Assembly (NCBI RefSeq): GCF_006783905.1
Contig: NZ_VFPE01000005.1
Location: forward strand, 186,001-250,000
Direction of reading: 5' to 3'
DNA from: Microbacterium kyungheense
GTDB lineage: Bacteria > Actinomycetota > Actinomycetes > Actinomycetales > Microbacteriaceae
Length of the DNA stretch: 64,000 bases
This document shows, in pieces, positions 52,752 through 62,720 of the stretch (position 1 is its first letter; each line of letters starts with the position of its first letter). The translations under genes were made by a program, and so were the position numbers. The notes under the pieces are model-generated. The model saw only the letters and a program-made list of their open reading frames with translations, was not told the origin of the DNA and ran no database searches.

Positions 52752-53960
52752 TCACGCGCGGCGCGAGGAGAGGACCGCACCGACCGCGGCGAGCACCGCC
52801 GCCAGCAGCACCGCGGCTCCCGAGACGGCCGGGTTCGCGCTCGGCCCGAACGCGGCGCTCAGCTGGCCGCCCGCCCACGAGCCCACAGCGATCCCCACGT
52901 TGAACAGGACGATGATCGCGGCGCTGGCGAGGTCGCGCAGGCGATCGGAGGCCCCCCGCATCAGCGCCGTCTGGATGAGCGGGAAGACGGCGCCCGTCGC
53001 CGCACCCCACACTGCCAGGCCCGCGATCACGATCGCCGGCTGCCCCGGGAACACGGCCAGCGCCGCGAACGCCAGCGCGAACAGGACGAGCGTGGCCGGG
53101 AGCGCGGAGCGCGGGAACCGGTCGGCGAGCGCGCCGGCCACCGCGACCCCCGCCATGCCCGCAGCACCGAACACGAACAGCAGCACGCTCGCCCACGCGT
53201 CGGGCACGCCGGCGGACTCGGCCAGGTACGGACGGATGTAGACGAAGGAGAGGAATTGCGCGAGCCCGATCAGCAAACCCGAGAGCCCGAAGGCCAGCAG
53301 AGCCGGAATCGAGCGATCGTGCCGCAGCGGCTCGCGGGCGTCCCGGGCGACGGGCACCACGATCGAGCGCGGCAGCCGCCGGAGCACGATGGCGGCGAGC
53401 AGCATCATCCCGACGCCCATCACTGCGAACGAGACGCGCCAGTTCGTGAGCTGGGCGAGCGCGGTCGCCGCCGGCAGGCCCAGCACGGTGGCCGCCGTGC
53501 CGCCACCGGTCACGAGCGCGAGGCCCCGGCCGAGCTGTGATCCGGTCAGCAGCGAGGACGCGTAGACGATGACGATCGCCCAGAACACGCCGTGCGCGAT
53601 CGCGGCGATCACGCGCGTGCCGAACGCGAACTCGTAGCTCGGCGCGAACGCCGTGGCCACGTTGGCCACGGCGAACACGGCGAGAGAGGCCGCCACCACG
53701 ATGCGCCGGTCGATGCGCCGCGTCGCACGGGTGAGCGGCAGGCTCGTGGCGATCACGACGATCGCCCACACCGAGACCAGCATGCCGATCCGCAGGGGGT
53801 CTACGCCCAGTTCCGCCGCCATCTCGGGCATGAGCCCGGCGGGGAGCGACTCGGCCGTCACCGTCACGAACACTCCGAGCGAGAGGAGCAGCAGCGCACC
53901 GAGCGGGAGGCGGGCACGGACGGGTGAGGGGACGGTCACCGGGGTCGTGGACGTGGTCAT
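52752..53960 (-). CDS. MFS exporter, DHA1 (12-helix) type
   Basis: A 402-residue protein with 12 hydrophobic helices. Helix 1 reads LPLGALLLLSLGVFVTVTAESLPAGLMPEMAAELG, the motif A loop SLPLTRATRRIDRR is between helices 2 and 3, and the later half shows GLAQFLSFVYIRPYLAESAGVPDAWASVLLFVFGAAGMAGVAVAGALADRFP. This resembles chloramphenicol-resistance/arabinose-exporter (Cmx/AraJ) transporters. The start ATG at 53960 is 6 bases after TAGCCT. The divergent MerR gene is likely its activator because the promoter spacer is 20 bases and carries inverted repeats. Confidence 0.88.
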   Translation of the reverse strand: MTTSTTPVTVPSPVRARLPLGALLLLSLGVFVTVTAESLPAGLMPEMAAELGVDPLRIGMLVSVWAIVVIATSLPLTRATRRIDRRIVVAASLAVFAVANVATAFAPSYEFAFGTRVIAAIAHGVFWAIVIVYASSLLTGSQLGRGLALVTGGGTAATVLGLPAATALAQLTNWRVSFAVMGVGMMLLAAIVLRRLPRSIVVPVARDAREPLRHDRSIPALLAFGLSGLLIGLAQFLSFVYIRPYLAESAGVPDAWASVLLFVFGAAGMAGVAVAGALADRFPRSALPATLVLFALAFAALAVFPGQPAIVIAGLAVWGAATGAVFPLIQTALMRGASDRLRDLASAAIIVLFNVGIAVGSWAGGQLSAAFGPSANPAVSGAAVLLAAVLAAVGAVLSSRRA

Positions 53961-53966
53961 GCAGCG

Positions 53967-53998
53967 AGGCTAAACTTTGACACTGATGTCAATGTCAA
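53967..53998 (-). promoter_or_regulatory. MerR-type promoter with long spacer for the MFS exporter
   Basis: On the minus strand, -35 TTGACA (53993-53998) is separated by 20 bases from -10 TAGCCT (53967-53972); a 17-base spacer would be normal. The spacer holds the inverted repeat TGACA-N4-TGTCA (53978-53991) nested in TTGACA-N10-TGTCAA (53977-53998). MerR regulators bind such spacers and twist the DNA to align the boxes. Confidence 0.7.
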
Positions 53999-54038
53999 GC
54001 TTTCGGGCGAAACGGGACGACACACGAGCGGAGACGGC

Positions 54039-54425
54039 ATGAAGATCGGCGAACTGTCGGAGCGCACCGGGATTCCGACACGCATGCTGCGGTACTACGA
54101 GGACCAGGGCCTGCTCACCTCCGAGCGCTCCGCCAACGGCTACCGCGCCTACGCCGAGGCCGACGTCGAGCGTGCGACACGCGCCCGGGGGCTCGTCCAG
54201 TCGGGGCTCACGACGCGACTGGCGAAGGTGGTGCTCGACGTGGAGCTCTCGTGCGCCGACGGCACACCCCCGCCATGCTCGCGCGAACTCGGCGAGATGC
54301 TCACCGCGGAACTCGCCGCACTCGACGAGCGGCTGGCGTGCCTCACCCGCAGTCGCGACTCCGTGGCCCGGTTCCTGGCCCTCGCCCGCAACGACGATCT
54401 CATGGCGGCCGCACCTCCGGCGTGA
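54039..54425 (+). CDS. MerR-family transcriptional regulator
   Basis: A 128-residue regulator. Residues 1-70 are the winged helix of MerR proteins (MKIGELSERTGIPTRMLRYYEDQGLLTSERSANGYRAYAEADVERA). A dimerisation coiled coil follows (ELGEMLTAELAALDERLACLTRSRDSV). Two cysteines (SCADG and PPPC) lie where effector-binding cysteines occur in some members; whether they sense metal or redox is not clear. GGAGAC lies 5 bases before the ATG. It is divergent from an MFS exporter whose promoter has the elongated spacer MerR proteins act on. Confidence 0.9.
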   Translation: MKIGELSERTGIPTRMLRYYEDQGLLTSERSANGYRAYAEADVERATRARGLVQSGLTTRLAKVVLDVELSCADGTPPPCSRELGEMLTAELAALDERLACLTRSRDSVARFLALARNDDLMAAAPPA

Positions 54426-54470
54426 CGGCATCCGTCTCTGCTTCGCGCCACGACAGGGCAGAATCGAACA

Positions 54471-55340
<870 letters not shown>

Positions 55341-55388
55341 CGGGTCAGCCGCCGCGGGGCCCGGCAGGCAGCGGGGTGAGGGCCGAGC

Positions 55389-56561
<1,173 letters not shown>

Positions 56562-56576
56562 CACATTCGCCTCCCC

Positions 56577-56599
56577 GGATGCCGGCGGTCGCGGCATCC
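56577..56599. terminator. GGATGCCG hairpin at the end of the LacI-controlled operon
   Basis: 8-base arms GGATGCCG/CGGCATCC around a 7-base loop, 10 bases past the LacI stop codon and 15 bases before the thiolase start. Confidence 0.55.
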
Positions 56600-56609
56600 C
56601 TTCCGCCCG

Positions 56610-57617
56610 TCAGCCCGCGTGGTCCGCGAGTCCGCACCCGCACGACTGCAGCCGGCGCAGCGACGGCTCCAGGACGAGGTGGACGGGGACCGAAGCGTCG
56701 GCGCGAGCCACCAGGATCTCGACGGCCTCGGCCGCGAGACGGTGCACGTCCTGCACGACCGAGGTCAGCGGCGGAACCGTGTAGCGCCCCGCCTCGGAGC
56801 CGTCGAGCGACACCACCGCGACGTCGTCCGGCACGTCCGCCCCGGCTTCGCGCAACGCGCTCAGGGCGCCGATGGCCTGGGCGTCGCTGGCGGTGAACAG
56901 GCCGTCGAAGTCGACCCCCGACGCGGCGATCGCGGACTGCACCGCACGGTAGCCCGCCTCACGCGAGAAGGCGCTGCGCCAGATGCGGGCGTCGCTGTCG
57001 TCGCCGGTCGTCTCGCGCCACCCCTGGTCGCGCTCGCGCACGGGCTCGAGCTCAGCGGGACCCGAGAGGAACCGCAGCCGGGTGCGGCCGTGCTCCTGCA
57101 GGTGCCGCACACCCAGCGCGGCGGCGGCGCGGTTGTCGGTCACCACGCTCGAGTGCGTCGCCCCGACGGCGGCGCGGTCGAGAAGCACGAGCGGGATGCC
57201 GGCGGCCTCGATCTCGTGCACGTCCGGGGCGGCGGACGCGCTGATCAGCACGACACCGTCGACCTGCCGGTCCAGGAACGAGCGCAGGTAGCTCTGCTCG
57301 CGCTCGACGTCATTGGCGGCGGTGCCGATGATCAGCACGTAGCCGCGCCGCTGCGCCTCATCCTCCATCGCCTGCGCGAGCTCGGCGAAGTGAGGGTTCA
57401 GGTGGTCCGGCATGAGCATCGCGATCGAGTGCGTCCGCGTGCCGCGAAGCGCTTGGGCGATCTTGTTCGGGCGGTAGCCGAGCTCGGCGATCGCGGCTTC
57501 CACGCGGCGACGCGCGTCCGCCGACACCGGACGAGGTCCCCCGTTGAGCACGTAGCTCACCACCGCCGGCGACACCCCGGCGGCCTGCGCGACGTCGGAC
57601 CGCCGCACCGACGTCAT
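56610..57617 (-). CDS. LacI-family transcriptional regulator of the ABC-sugar cluster
   Basis: A 335-residue repressor. The N-terminal DNA-binding domain (TSVRRSDVAQAAGVSPAVVSYVLNGGPRPVSADARRRVEAAIAELGYRPN) has the LacI helix-turn-helix and hinge. The periplasmic-binding-protein-like effector domain follows (IAMLMPDHLNPHFAEL; VVLISASAAPDVHEIEA; GIPLVLLDRAAV; GLFTASDAQAIGALSALREAG). It is the last gene of the operon, its start overlapping the ribokinase stop (ATGA). The TCAACACGAGTTGA sites at 62637, 62672 and 63785 are its likely operators, and the inducer is probably a sugar or nucleoside imported by the neighbouring ABC transporter. Confidence 0.92.
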   Translation of the reverse strand: MTSVRRSDVAQAAGVSPAVVSYVLNGGPRPVSADARRRVEAAIAELGYRPNKIAQALRGTRTHSIAMLMPDHLNPHFAELAQAMEDEAQRRGYVLIIGTAANDVEREQSYLRSFLDRQVDGVVLISASAAPDVHEIEAAGIPLVLLDRAAVGATHSSVVTDNRAAAALGVRHLQEHGRTRLRFLSGPAELEPVRERDQGWRETTGDDSDARIWRSAFSREAGYRAVQSAIAASGVDFDGLFTASDAQAIGALSALREAGADVPDDVAVVSLDGSEAGRYTVPPLTSVVQDVHRLAAEAVEILVARADASVPVHLVLEPSLRRLQSCGCGLADHAG

Positions 57618-58492
57618 CGCGCCTCCGCGGCGCGGGCGCCGGCGAACTGCACGGTCCGCGTCCCGGCAGACACGCCGCTGCCGACGGCCGCCGCGAGGTC
57701 GTCTCCGCGCGTCAGCCGCGCGACCATGGCACCCACGAACGCGTCGCCGGCACCGGTCGTGTCGACGACTTCGACCCGTTGCGCATGCGCCCGACCGCCC
57801 TCTCCGCGCGCGGCCCAGACGGCCCCGCCCGCGCCCAGTGTAATCACAACCGATCGCGCCACCTCGGCGAGCGTCTCCGCGAGATCGGGGCCCGAGAGCC
57901 GGTCGCTGCCGACGCCGAGTGCCAGCGCGGTCTCTTCCGCTTCGAGCTCGTTGACCACGAGGGGGTCGGCGACGGCGATGACGTGACGCGGCACGTCGAT
58001 CGCCGGCGCCAGGTTGAGGACGAAGCGCAGCGATGCCGACTCCGCGGCCTCTGCGGCGGCGGTGATCGCCTCGACCGGCGACTCCCCCTGGGTCAGCACG
58101 GTGCGCGCACCGGACTCGACGATCGCCTCACGCACCTCCGCTGCGGTGAGCGCGTCGTTGGCCCCTGAAGAGACGATGATCGAGTTCTGCCCGTCGTCGT
58201 CGATCATGATGACCGCTGTGCCGGTGGTGGCGTCGGGGTCGGCGCGGATGCGGGTGACGTCGACGCCGGCCGCCACGAGCTGCGCGACCAGCGCCGCCCC
58301 GTCGGCGCCGACGACGCCCACCATCGCACACGGCACCCCGGCCTCCCTGACCGCGACGGCTTGGTTGGCCCCCTTGCCGCCCGAGCGCCGCGTGAGCGAG
58401 GACGACAGCACCGTCTCGCCCGCCCACGGCAGCCGCTGCACCCGTAGCCCCAGGTCGTAGTTGACCGACCCCACGACGACGACATCCGTCAT
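57614..58492 (-). CDS. rbsK: PfkB-family sugar kinase (ribokinase-like)
   Basis: A 292-residue kinase. The ribokinase N-terminal signature is GSVNYDLGLRVQRLPWAGETV, then SLTRRSGGKGANQAVA, and the C-terminal signature is VVDTTGAGDAFVGAMVARL with the catalytic Asp in DTTGAGD. Ribokinases phosphorylate ribose at O5; some homologues act on deoxyribose or nucleosides. Beside a nucleoside hydrolase, phosphorylation of ribose released in the cytoplasm is the simplest reading. Ends overlap both neighbours by ATGA, so it is tightly coupled in the operon. The symbol is by family; substrate is inferred. Confidence 0.88.
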   Translation of the reverse strand: MTDVVVVGSVNYDLGLRVQRLPWAGETVLSSSLTRRSGGKGANQAVAVREAGVPCAMVGVVGADGAALVAQLVAAGVDVTRIRADPDATTGTAVIMIDDDGQNSIIVSSGANDALTAAEVREAIVESGARTVLTQGESPVEAITAAAEAAESASLRFVLNLAPAIDVPRHVIAVADPLVVNELEAEETALALGVGSDRLSGPDLAETLAEVARSVVITLGAGGAVWAARGEGGRAHAQRVEVVDTTGAGDAFVGAMVARLTRGDDLAAAVGSGVSAGTRTVQFAGARAAEAR

Positions 58493-59358
58493 TTCAGGCC
58501 TTTCGTCGCCACGGACTGGGTGAAGTAGCGCTGCAGCACGAGCAGCAGCACGGCCGGGATCACCGAGATGACGAGGGCGCCGCCGAACATCTGCCCGAAG
58601 TTGAAGCTCGTGTCAGAGAACGTCCGCGACAGCGCGATCGCCGCCACCTGGATGTTGTCGTCCGAGACCACGAGCAGCGGCCACAGGTACGCGCTCCACT
58701 GCGCCAGGAAGATGAGCAGTGCGGAATTGATCACGGGTGTCACGCTCAGCGGCAGGTAGACCTGCGTCATCGTGCGGAACTCCGACGCGCCGTCGACGCG
58801 GGATGCCTCGTGCAGCTCGGGCGGGATGCCGAGGAAGAACTGCCGCAGGTTGAAGATCGCCAGACCGTTGCCGATGCCCGGCAGGATCAGGCCGATGTAC
58901 GTGTTGTCGAGATGCCATTGCGTGAAGATCTGCGCGAGCGGGATCGCGATCGCCTCGAAGGGGATCATGAACCCGACGACCAGGACGGCGAACACGAGCT
59001 CCCTGCCGGGGAACCGGAACACGCTCAGCGCGTAGGCGGCGGGGATCGAGATCGCCAGCCCCAGCGCGACGCTCGCGAAGCCCACGATCAGCGAGTTCAT
59101 GAGCGCCTGGCCGAACCGCAGGGGCCCGAACAGCGACGCGTAGTTGTCGAGGGTCCACACGTCCGGGACGAGGGTGTTCCAGCTGAGCGGACTGACGCTG
59201 CCGATCACGTCGCTGCCGGGTCGCAGCGAGCCGAGCAGCATCCAGATCGCCGGCAGCACGAACAGCAGGCCGACCAGGGCCGCCAGCACGCCCAGCAGCC
59301 AGCGCTGCGCGATGACGCGACCGCGCAGCGATCTCCTCCCCGCCGTCTGCGCGGTCAT
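58489..59358 (-). CDS. carbohydrate ABC transporter permease (MalG type)
   Basis: A 289-residue inner-membrane protein with six helices (WLLGVLAALVGLLFVLPAIWMLL first). The conserved EAA loop is DGASEFRTMTQVYLPLSVTPVINS; IYxPL-type features and a C-terminal ALVISVIPAVLLLVLQRYF segment fit the MalG/CUT1 family. Its start overlaps the stop of the partner permease by ATGA. It forms the import channel with that permease and the lipoprotein binding protein. No ATPase is in the cluster, so a shared ATPase such as MsmX/MsiK encoded elsewhere is expected. Confidence 0.93.
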   Translation of the reverse strand: MTAQTAGRRSLRGRVIAQRWLLGVLAALVGLLFVLPAIWMLLGSLRPGSDVIGSVSPLSWNTLVPDVWTLDNYASLFGPLRFGQALMNSLIVGFASVALGLAISIPAAYALSVFRFPGRELVFAVLVVGFMIPFEAIAIPLAQIFTQWHLDNTYIGLILPGIGNGLAIFNLRQFFLGIPPELHEASRVDGASEFRTMTQVYLPLSVTPVINSALLIFLAQWSAYLWPLLVVSDDNIQVAAIALSRTFSDTSFNFGQMFGGALVISVIPAVLLLVLQRYFTQSVATKGLK

Positions 59359-60344
59359 CGGGCATCCTCCTTCAGCAGCCGGAACTGGACGAACACGATG
59401 ATGAGCATCACGACGGTCAGGATGACCGTGGCCGTCGCGCCCTGGTTCGGCTGCGAGTACGTGTAGGTGCGCCGGTAGGCGTCGAACATGAGCATGGTCG
59501 TGGAGTTCTGCGGGCCGCCCCCGGTGAGCATCTGCATGGGGACGAACAGCACGAAGTTCGCGACGGTGTCGGCGACCAGCACGAACAGCAGCGGCCGCTT
59601 GAGCATCGGGAGCGTCACCGACCAGAAGCTGCGCCACGCCCCCGCGCCGTCGAGGGATGCCGCCTCGTAGAGCTCGTCGGGGATCTCGTTGATGCCGGCG
59701 ATGAGGAAGATCATCCAGTACCCGATGCCCACCCACGACGCGACGAGCATGATGCTCGCGAGCGCCTGCGTCGGAGACGACAGGAACGGCTGAGCGGGAA
59801 GGCCCAGCGCCTGGAGGATGCCGTTGATCGGCCCGTCCGCGCGCAGGGCGACGCCCCACGCGATCGACGACCCCACCAGCGGGATCGTGCACGGGATGAA
59901 GACGGCCATGCGCCACAGCCCCCGCGCCGGCACACGCCGGGTCAGCAGCACCGCGATGACGAGCGCCAGCGCGATCTGCAGCGGGTTGATGATGACGTTG
60001 AACAGCAGCGTGCGGCCGAGCGTCGCCTGGAAGAGCGGGTCGGACAGCAGCTCGATGTAGTTCTGGAACCCGGCGAACCGCTCCTCGGCGAGCAGGCCGA
60101 TGCCGTCGCGGACGTGGAGGGTCGAGATCACTGCACCGACGAACGGGATGATGCGGATGAGGAGGATGGTCACCACCGCCGGTGCCAGGAAGGCGGCGAC
60201 CATCAGCCACAGCCGTCCCACCCGGCGGCGGCGGGCGCGGGCGGGTCGCTCCTCCCGCGCGGCGGCGCGGCGGACGTCGCCGCGCGGCGGGGTGGGGACC
60301 CCCTCCGAGGTCCCCACCGCCTCGATCACTTGTACTGCTTCCAT
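59355..60344 (-). CDS. carbohydrate ABC transporter permease (MalF type)
   Basis: A 329-residue inner-membrane protein. An Arg-rich cytoplasmic head (EERPARARRRRVGRLW) precedes the first helix (LMVAAFLAPAVVTILLI). The EAA loop reads YEAASLDGAGAWRSFWSVTLPMLKRP. Six helices and the C-terminal VILTVVMLIIVFVQFRL fit the MalF/CUT1 permeases. The start at 60344 lies within the end of the binding-protein gene (19-base overlap), so translation is coupled. Confidence 0.93.
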   Translation of the reverse strand: MEAVQVIEAVGTSEGVPTPPRGDVRRAAAREERPARARRRRVGRLWLMVAAFLAPAVVTILLIRIIPFVGAVISTLHVRDGIGLLAEERFAGFQNYIELLSDPLFQATLGRTLLFNVIINPLQIALALVIAVLLTRRVPARGLWRMAVFIPCTIPLVGSSIAWGVALRADGPINGILQALGLPAQPFLSSPTQALASIMLVASWVGIGYWMIFLIAGINEIPDELYEAASLDGAGAWRSFWSVTLPMLKRPLLFVLVADTVANFVLFVPMQMLTGGGPQNSTTMLMFDAYRRTYTYSQPNQGATATVILTVVMLIIVFVQFRLLKEDAR

Positions 60345-61648
60345 GCGCCGTTCAGCTCGGTCTCTGCCGCGGCCAGTGCGGTCGCGGGGTCGGCGCCGTT
60401 CGCGATGTCCGAGAACGCGCGCCCGATGATCTCTTCGAACTCGATGTAGCCGACGGTGGACGCCCGTGCGACCGCGGAGGTCGTGGACTCCTCGTTCACG
60501 ACGTCGGCCGACTGCTTGCCGCCCTCGGACGACGTGAACGCGGGACCGGCGAGGTACGACTCGAGGCCCTTGATGTTCGCAGGCAGCTCGGCGAAGTCGC
60601 GGTACTCGCCGTATCCGCCCTGACCGTCGATGGCCATCCAGTCGATGAAGATCGCCGCCGCCTCCTTGTTCTTCGAGAACGGGTTGATGCCGAGCGACCA
60701 CGAGCCCGTCGGCGTGGCGGGGTCGCCGCCCTCCCACACCGGGTTCAGCGCCGCTCCCCAGGCGAAGGTCGCGTCCTGCATCTTCGGGACCATCCAGTTG
60801 CCCTCGACGAAGAACGCGGTCTTGCCGGCGAGGAACGTGGCGTCGGTCTGCTCGGGCGTGATGCCCTTGGGCGACACGCCGTCGCTGAACAGCGAGCCGT
60901 AGTACGCCATGGCGTCGACCCAGCCGTCATTGGTGATGTCGGGGGTGAGCATGTCGTCTCCCGTCACGCCGACGCCTCCGCCCGCCGAGACCGGCAGCGG
61001 CTCGAGCTGGTAGTAGCGGTCGGGCTGTCCGACCATCAGCCCGATGTCGGCGCCGCCCGAGGCCTGTGCCTGCGCGGCGAGCTCCTTGAGCTGCTGCCAC
61101 GTCACCCGCTCGCCGGTGGAGCCGGGCGGCGTGATGCCGGCGGCATCCAGGATGTCCTTGTTGTAGAACAGCACCTGCGTGGAGTTGGCGATCGGCACCG
61201 ACCAGAGCTTGCCGTCGTACGAGCTGGACTCGACGGTGGCCGGGACGAGGCCGTCCAGCCGGTCCGAGAACTGCTCGGTGAGGTCCTCGAGATATCCGCG
61301 CGCCGACAGGGCGGGCACGCGGGGCTGGTCCACCCAGAAGACGTCGGGGTCGCCGCTCTTGGAGGTGATGCGGGTGTCGAGCACGCTGTTGAGGTCGTCG
61401 AACGGGACGTACTGGTAGTTGACGTCGATGCTCGGGTGCGCCTTCTCGAAGGCGTCGATCACCTCTGCCATGTTGTCGGCGACGGGGTCGATGATCCCGA
61501 CGACGTTGATCTTGGCGGTCGGGTCCTCGTCGGGGATGCTCCAGTCGCCGGAGGGCTCGGCGGACGAGGAGTCAGCGGCGCAGCCGGCCAGCAGCACTGC
61601 TGCGGCGGCGCCGAGCGCGAGGGTCTTGCCGAATGCGGCACGGTTCAT
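60326..61648 (-). CDS. extracellular solute-binding lipoprotein of CUT1 sugar importer
   Basis: A 440-residue lipoprotein: signal peptide ALGAAAAVLLAGC with Cys23 as lipid anchor, then a type-1 SBP fold (INVVGIIDPVADNMAEVIDAFEKAHPSIDVNYQYVPFDDLNSVLD; AFFVEGNWMVPKM; SWSLGINPFSKNKEAAAIFIDWM). It should capture a sugar or glycoside for the two permeases. The start codon overlaps the stop of the nucleoside hydrolase (ATGA). Binding partners cannot be deduced from sequence alone. Confidence 0.93.
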   Translation of the reverse strand: MNRAAFGKTLALGAAAAVLLAGCAADSSSAEPSGDWSIPDEDPTAKINVVGIIDPVADNMAEVIDAFEKAHPSIDVNYQYVPFDDLNSVLDTRITSKSGDPDVFWVDQPRVPALSARGYLEDLTEQFSDRLDGLVPATVESSSYDGKLWSVPIANSTQVLFYNKDILDAAGITPPGSTGERVTWQQLKELAAQAQASGGADIGLMVGQPDRYYQLEPLPVSAGGGVGVTGDDMLTPDITNDGWVDAMAYYGSLFSDGVSPKGITPEQTDATFLAGKTAFFVEGNWMVPKMQDATFAWGAALNPVWEGGDPATPTGSWSLGINPFSKNKEAAAIFIDWMAIDGQGGYGEYRDFAELPANIKGLESYLAGPAFTSSEGGKQSADVVNEESTTSAVARASTVGYIEFEEIIGRAFSDIANGADPATALAAAETELNGAWKQYK

Positions 61649-62601
61649 GCGATGGCCTCCAGATTCTTCAGGAAATGGTTGTTGAACCCGGCGACGTCGA
61701 CGGCGACGGCGACCGAGGCATTGGGACGGGCGGGACGCGGGGTCCCGTCGGGACCGCTGCCGGTGCAGCGGAAGTCGCAGACCATCACGCCGCGGGTGAG
61801 GTCGGCCTGGCTGACGGCGACGTGGGCGTCGCGCCAGGTGAGCAGGTCGGGGCGGGTGACCGCCGCCACGGCGAGCGGATCGTGCATCGCGCACGACGTG
61901 ATGCCCGGCTCGTCGATCTCGGCGATGTGGTCGATCCATGCCGCCGTGTACTCTCCCGCGAAGGCGGTGAACTGGCGGTCGCTCGCCGCCATCTCGAGCG
62001 CCTGCGCACGCTCGACGCGCACCTGGAGGGTGACGTCGAGTCCGACCCACTTGGCGGCGATGCCGGAGTCCAGGACGACCGCGGCCGCCTCGGGATCGCA
62101 CCAGATGTTGAACTCGCCCGGCATCGCGGCGTTGTTGGTCTGGCCTTCGAAGACGCCGCCCATGATCACGAGCGACTTGAGCGCACCGGCGAAGCCGGGG
62201 TCCAGGCGCATCGCGAGCGCGACGTTGGTGAGCGGGCCCACGGCGACGAGGGTGATCTCGCCGGGGTGCGCGCGCACGATCTCGACCATCGCCTCGGCGG
62301 CGACGCCCTCGCGCGGCTCACGGACCGGCACGTCCTCCGGGAGCGACCCCTGGCGCGCCTGGGGTCGCACCAGCGGACGCGTCGCGCCGCGCACGACGGG
62401 GACGTCGGGGCGGCCCAGGCGGTGCAGCAGCTCCAGCGTGAGCGCGGTCGCGGTGTCGGCATCGGTGTTGCCGTTCACCGTCGTGACGAGCTCGAGCGCG
62501 ATGCCCGGGTCGGCCAGCGCGAGCGCCAGCGCGAATCCGTCGTCGATGTCGCTGCCGGGAGCCCCCATCGCGAGGTCTACATCAAGTACCACTCGTTCCA
62601 C
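61645..62601 (-). CDS. inosine-uridine-type nucleoside hydrolase
   Basis: A 318-residue cytoplasmic enzyme that cleaves the N-glycosidic bond of nucleosides. Metal-binding Asp motif: LDVDLAMGAPGSDIDDGFALALAL, in which the usual DxDxGxDDxxAL is expanded by several residues; then GNTDADTATALTL, VAVGPLTNVALAM, IMGGVFEG, NIWCDPEAAAVVL and, near the C-terminus, HDPLAVAA, the active-site His-Asp pair. The start is the GTG at 62601, because GGAGGAG lies 9 bases upstream and no better ATG is available. Two LacI-type operators sit in the 119 bases ahead of it. Products would be a base and ribose, fitting the ribokinase in the operon. Confidence 0.85.
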   Translation of the reverse strand: MERVVLDVDLAMGAPGSDIDDGFALALALADPGIALELVTTVNGNTDADTATALTLELLHRLGRPDVPVVRGATRPLVRPQARQGSLPEDVPVREPREGVAAEAMVEIVRAHPGEITLVAVGPLTNVALAMRLDPGFAGALKSLVIMGGVFEGQTNNAAMPGEFNIWCDPEAAAVVLDSGIAAKWVGLDVTLQVRVERAQALEMAASDRQFTAFAGEYTAAWIDHIAEIDEPGITSCAMHDPLAVAAVTRPDLLTWRDAHVAVSQADLTRGVMVCDFRCTGSGPDGTPRPARPNASVAVAVDVAGFNNHFLKNLEAIA

Positions 62602-62636
62602 TGCGAACACTCCTCCTCGTTGAGTACGGCCGCCAG

Positions 62637-62650
62637 TCAACACGAGTTGA
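62637..62650. promoter_or_regulatory. LacI operator 1 (TCAACACGAGTTGA)
   Basis: TCAAC-ACGA-GTTGA, an inverted repeat with central CG, 36 bases before the nucleoside hydrolase start. Identical core to the site at 62672 and 13 of 14 bases to that at 63785. Confidence 0.7.
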
Positions 62651-62668
62651 ATGACGGCCGCAAGTGAT

Positions 62669-62688
62669 TGATCAACACGAGTTGATCA
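62669..62688. promoter_or_regulatory. LacI operator 2, extended perfect palindrome arms
   Basis: TGATCAACACGAGTTGATCA: perfect 8-base arms around the ACGA centre. It is 35 bases from operator 1 (between 14-base cores), so looping or co-operative binding is possible. Located between the dehydrogenase stop and the nucleoside hydrolase start. Confidence 0.75.
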
Positions 62689-62720
62689 CAATCAGGACAC
62701 GGTGCGCCGCACCGCGGGGA

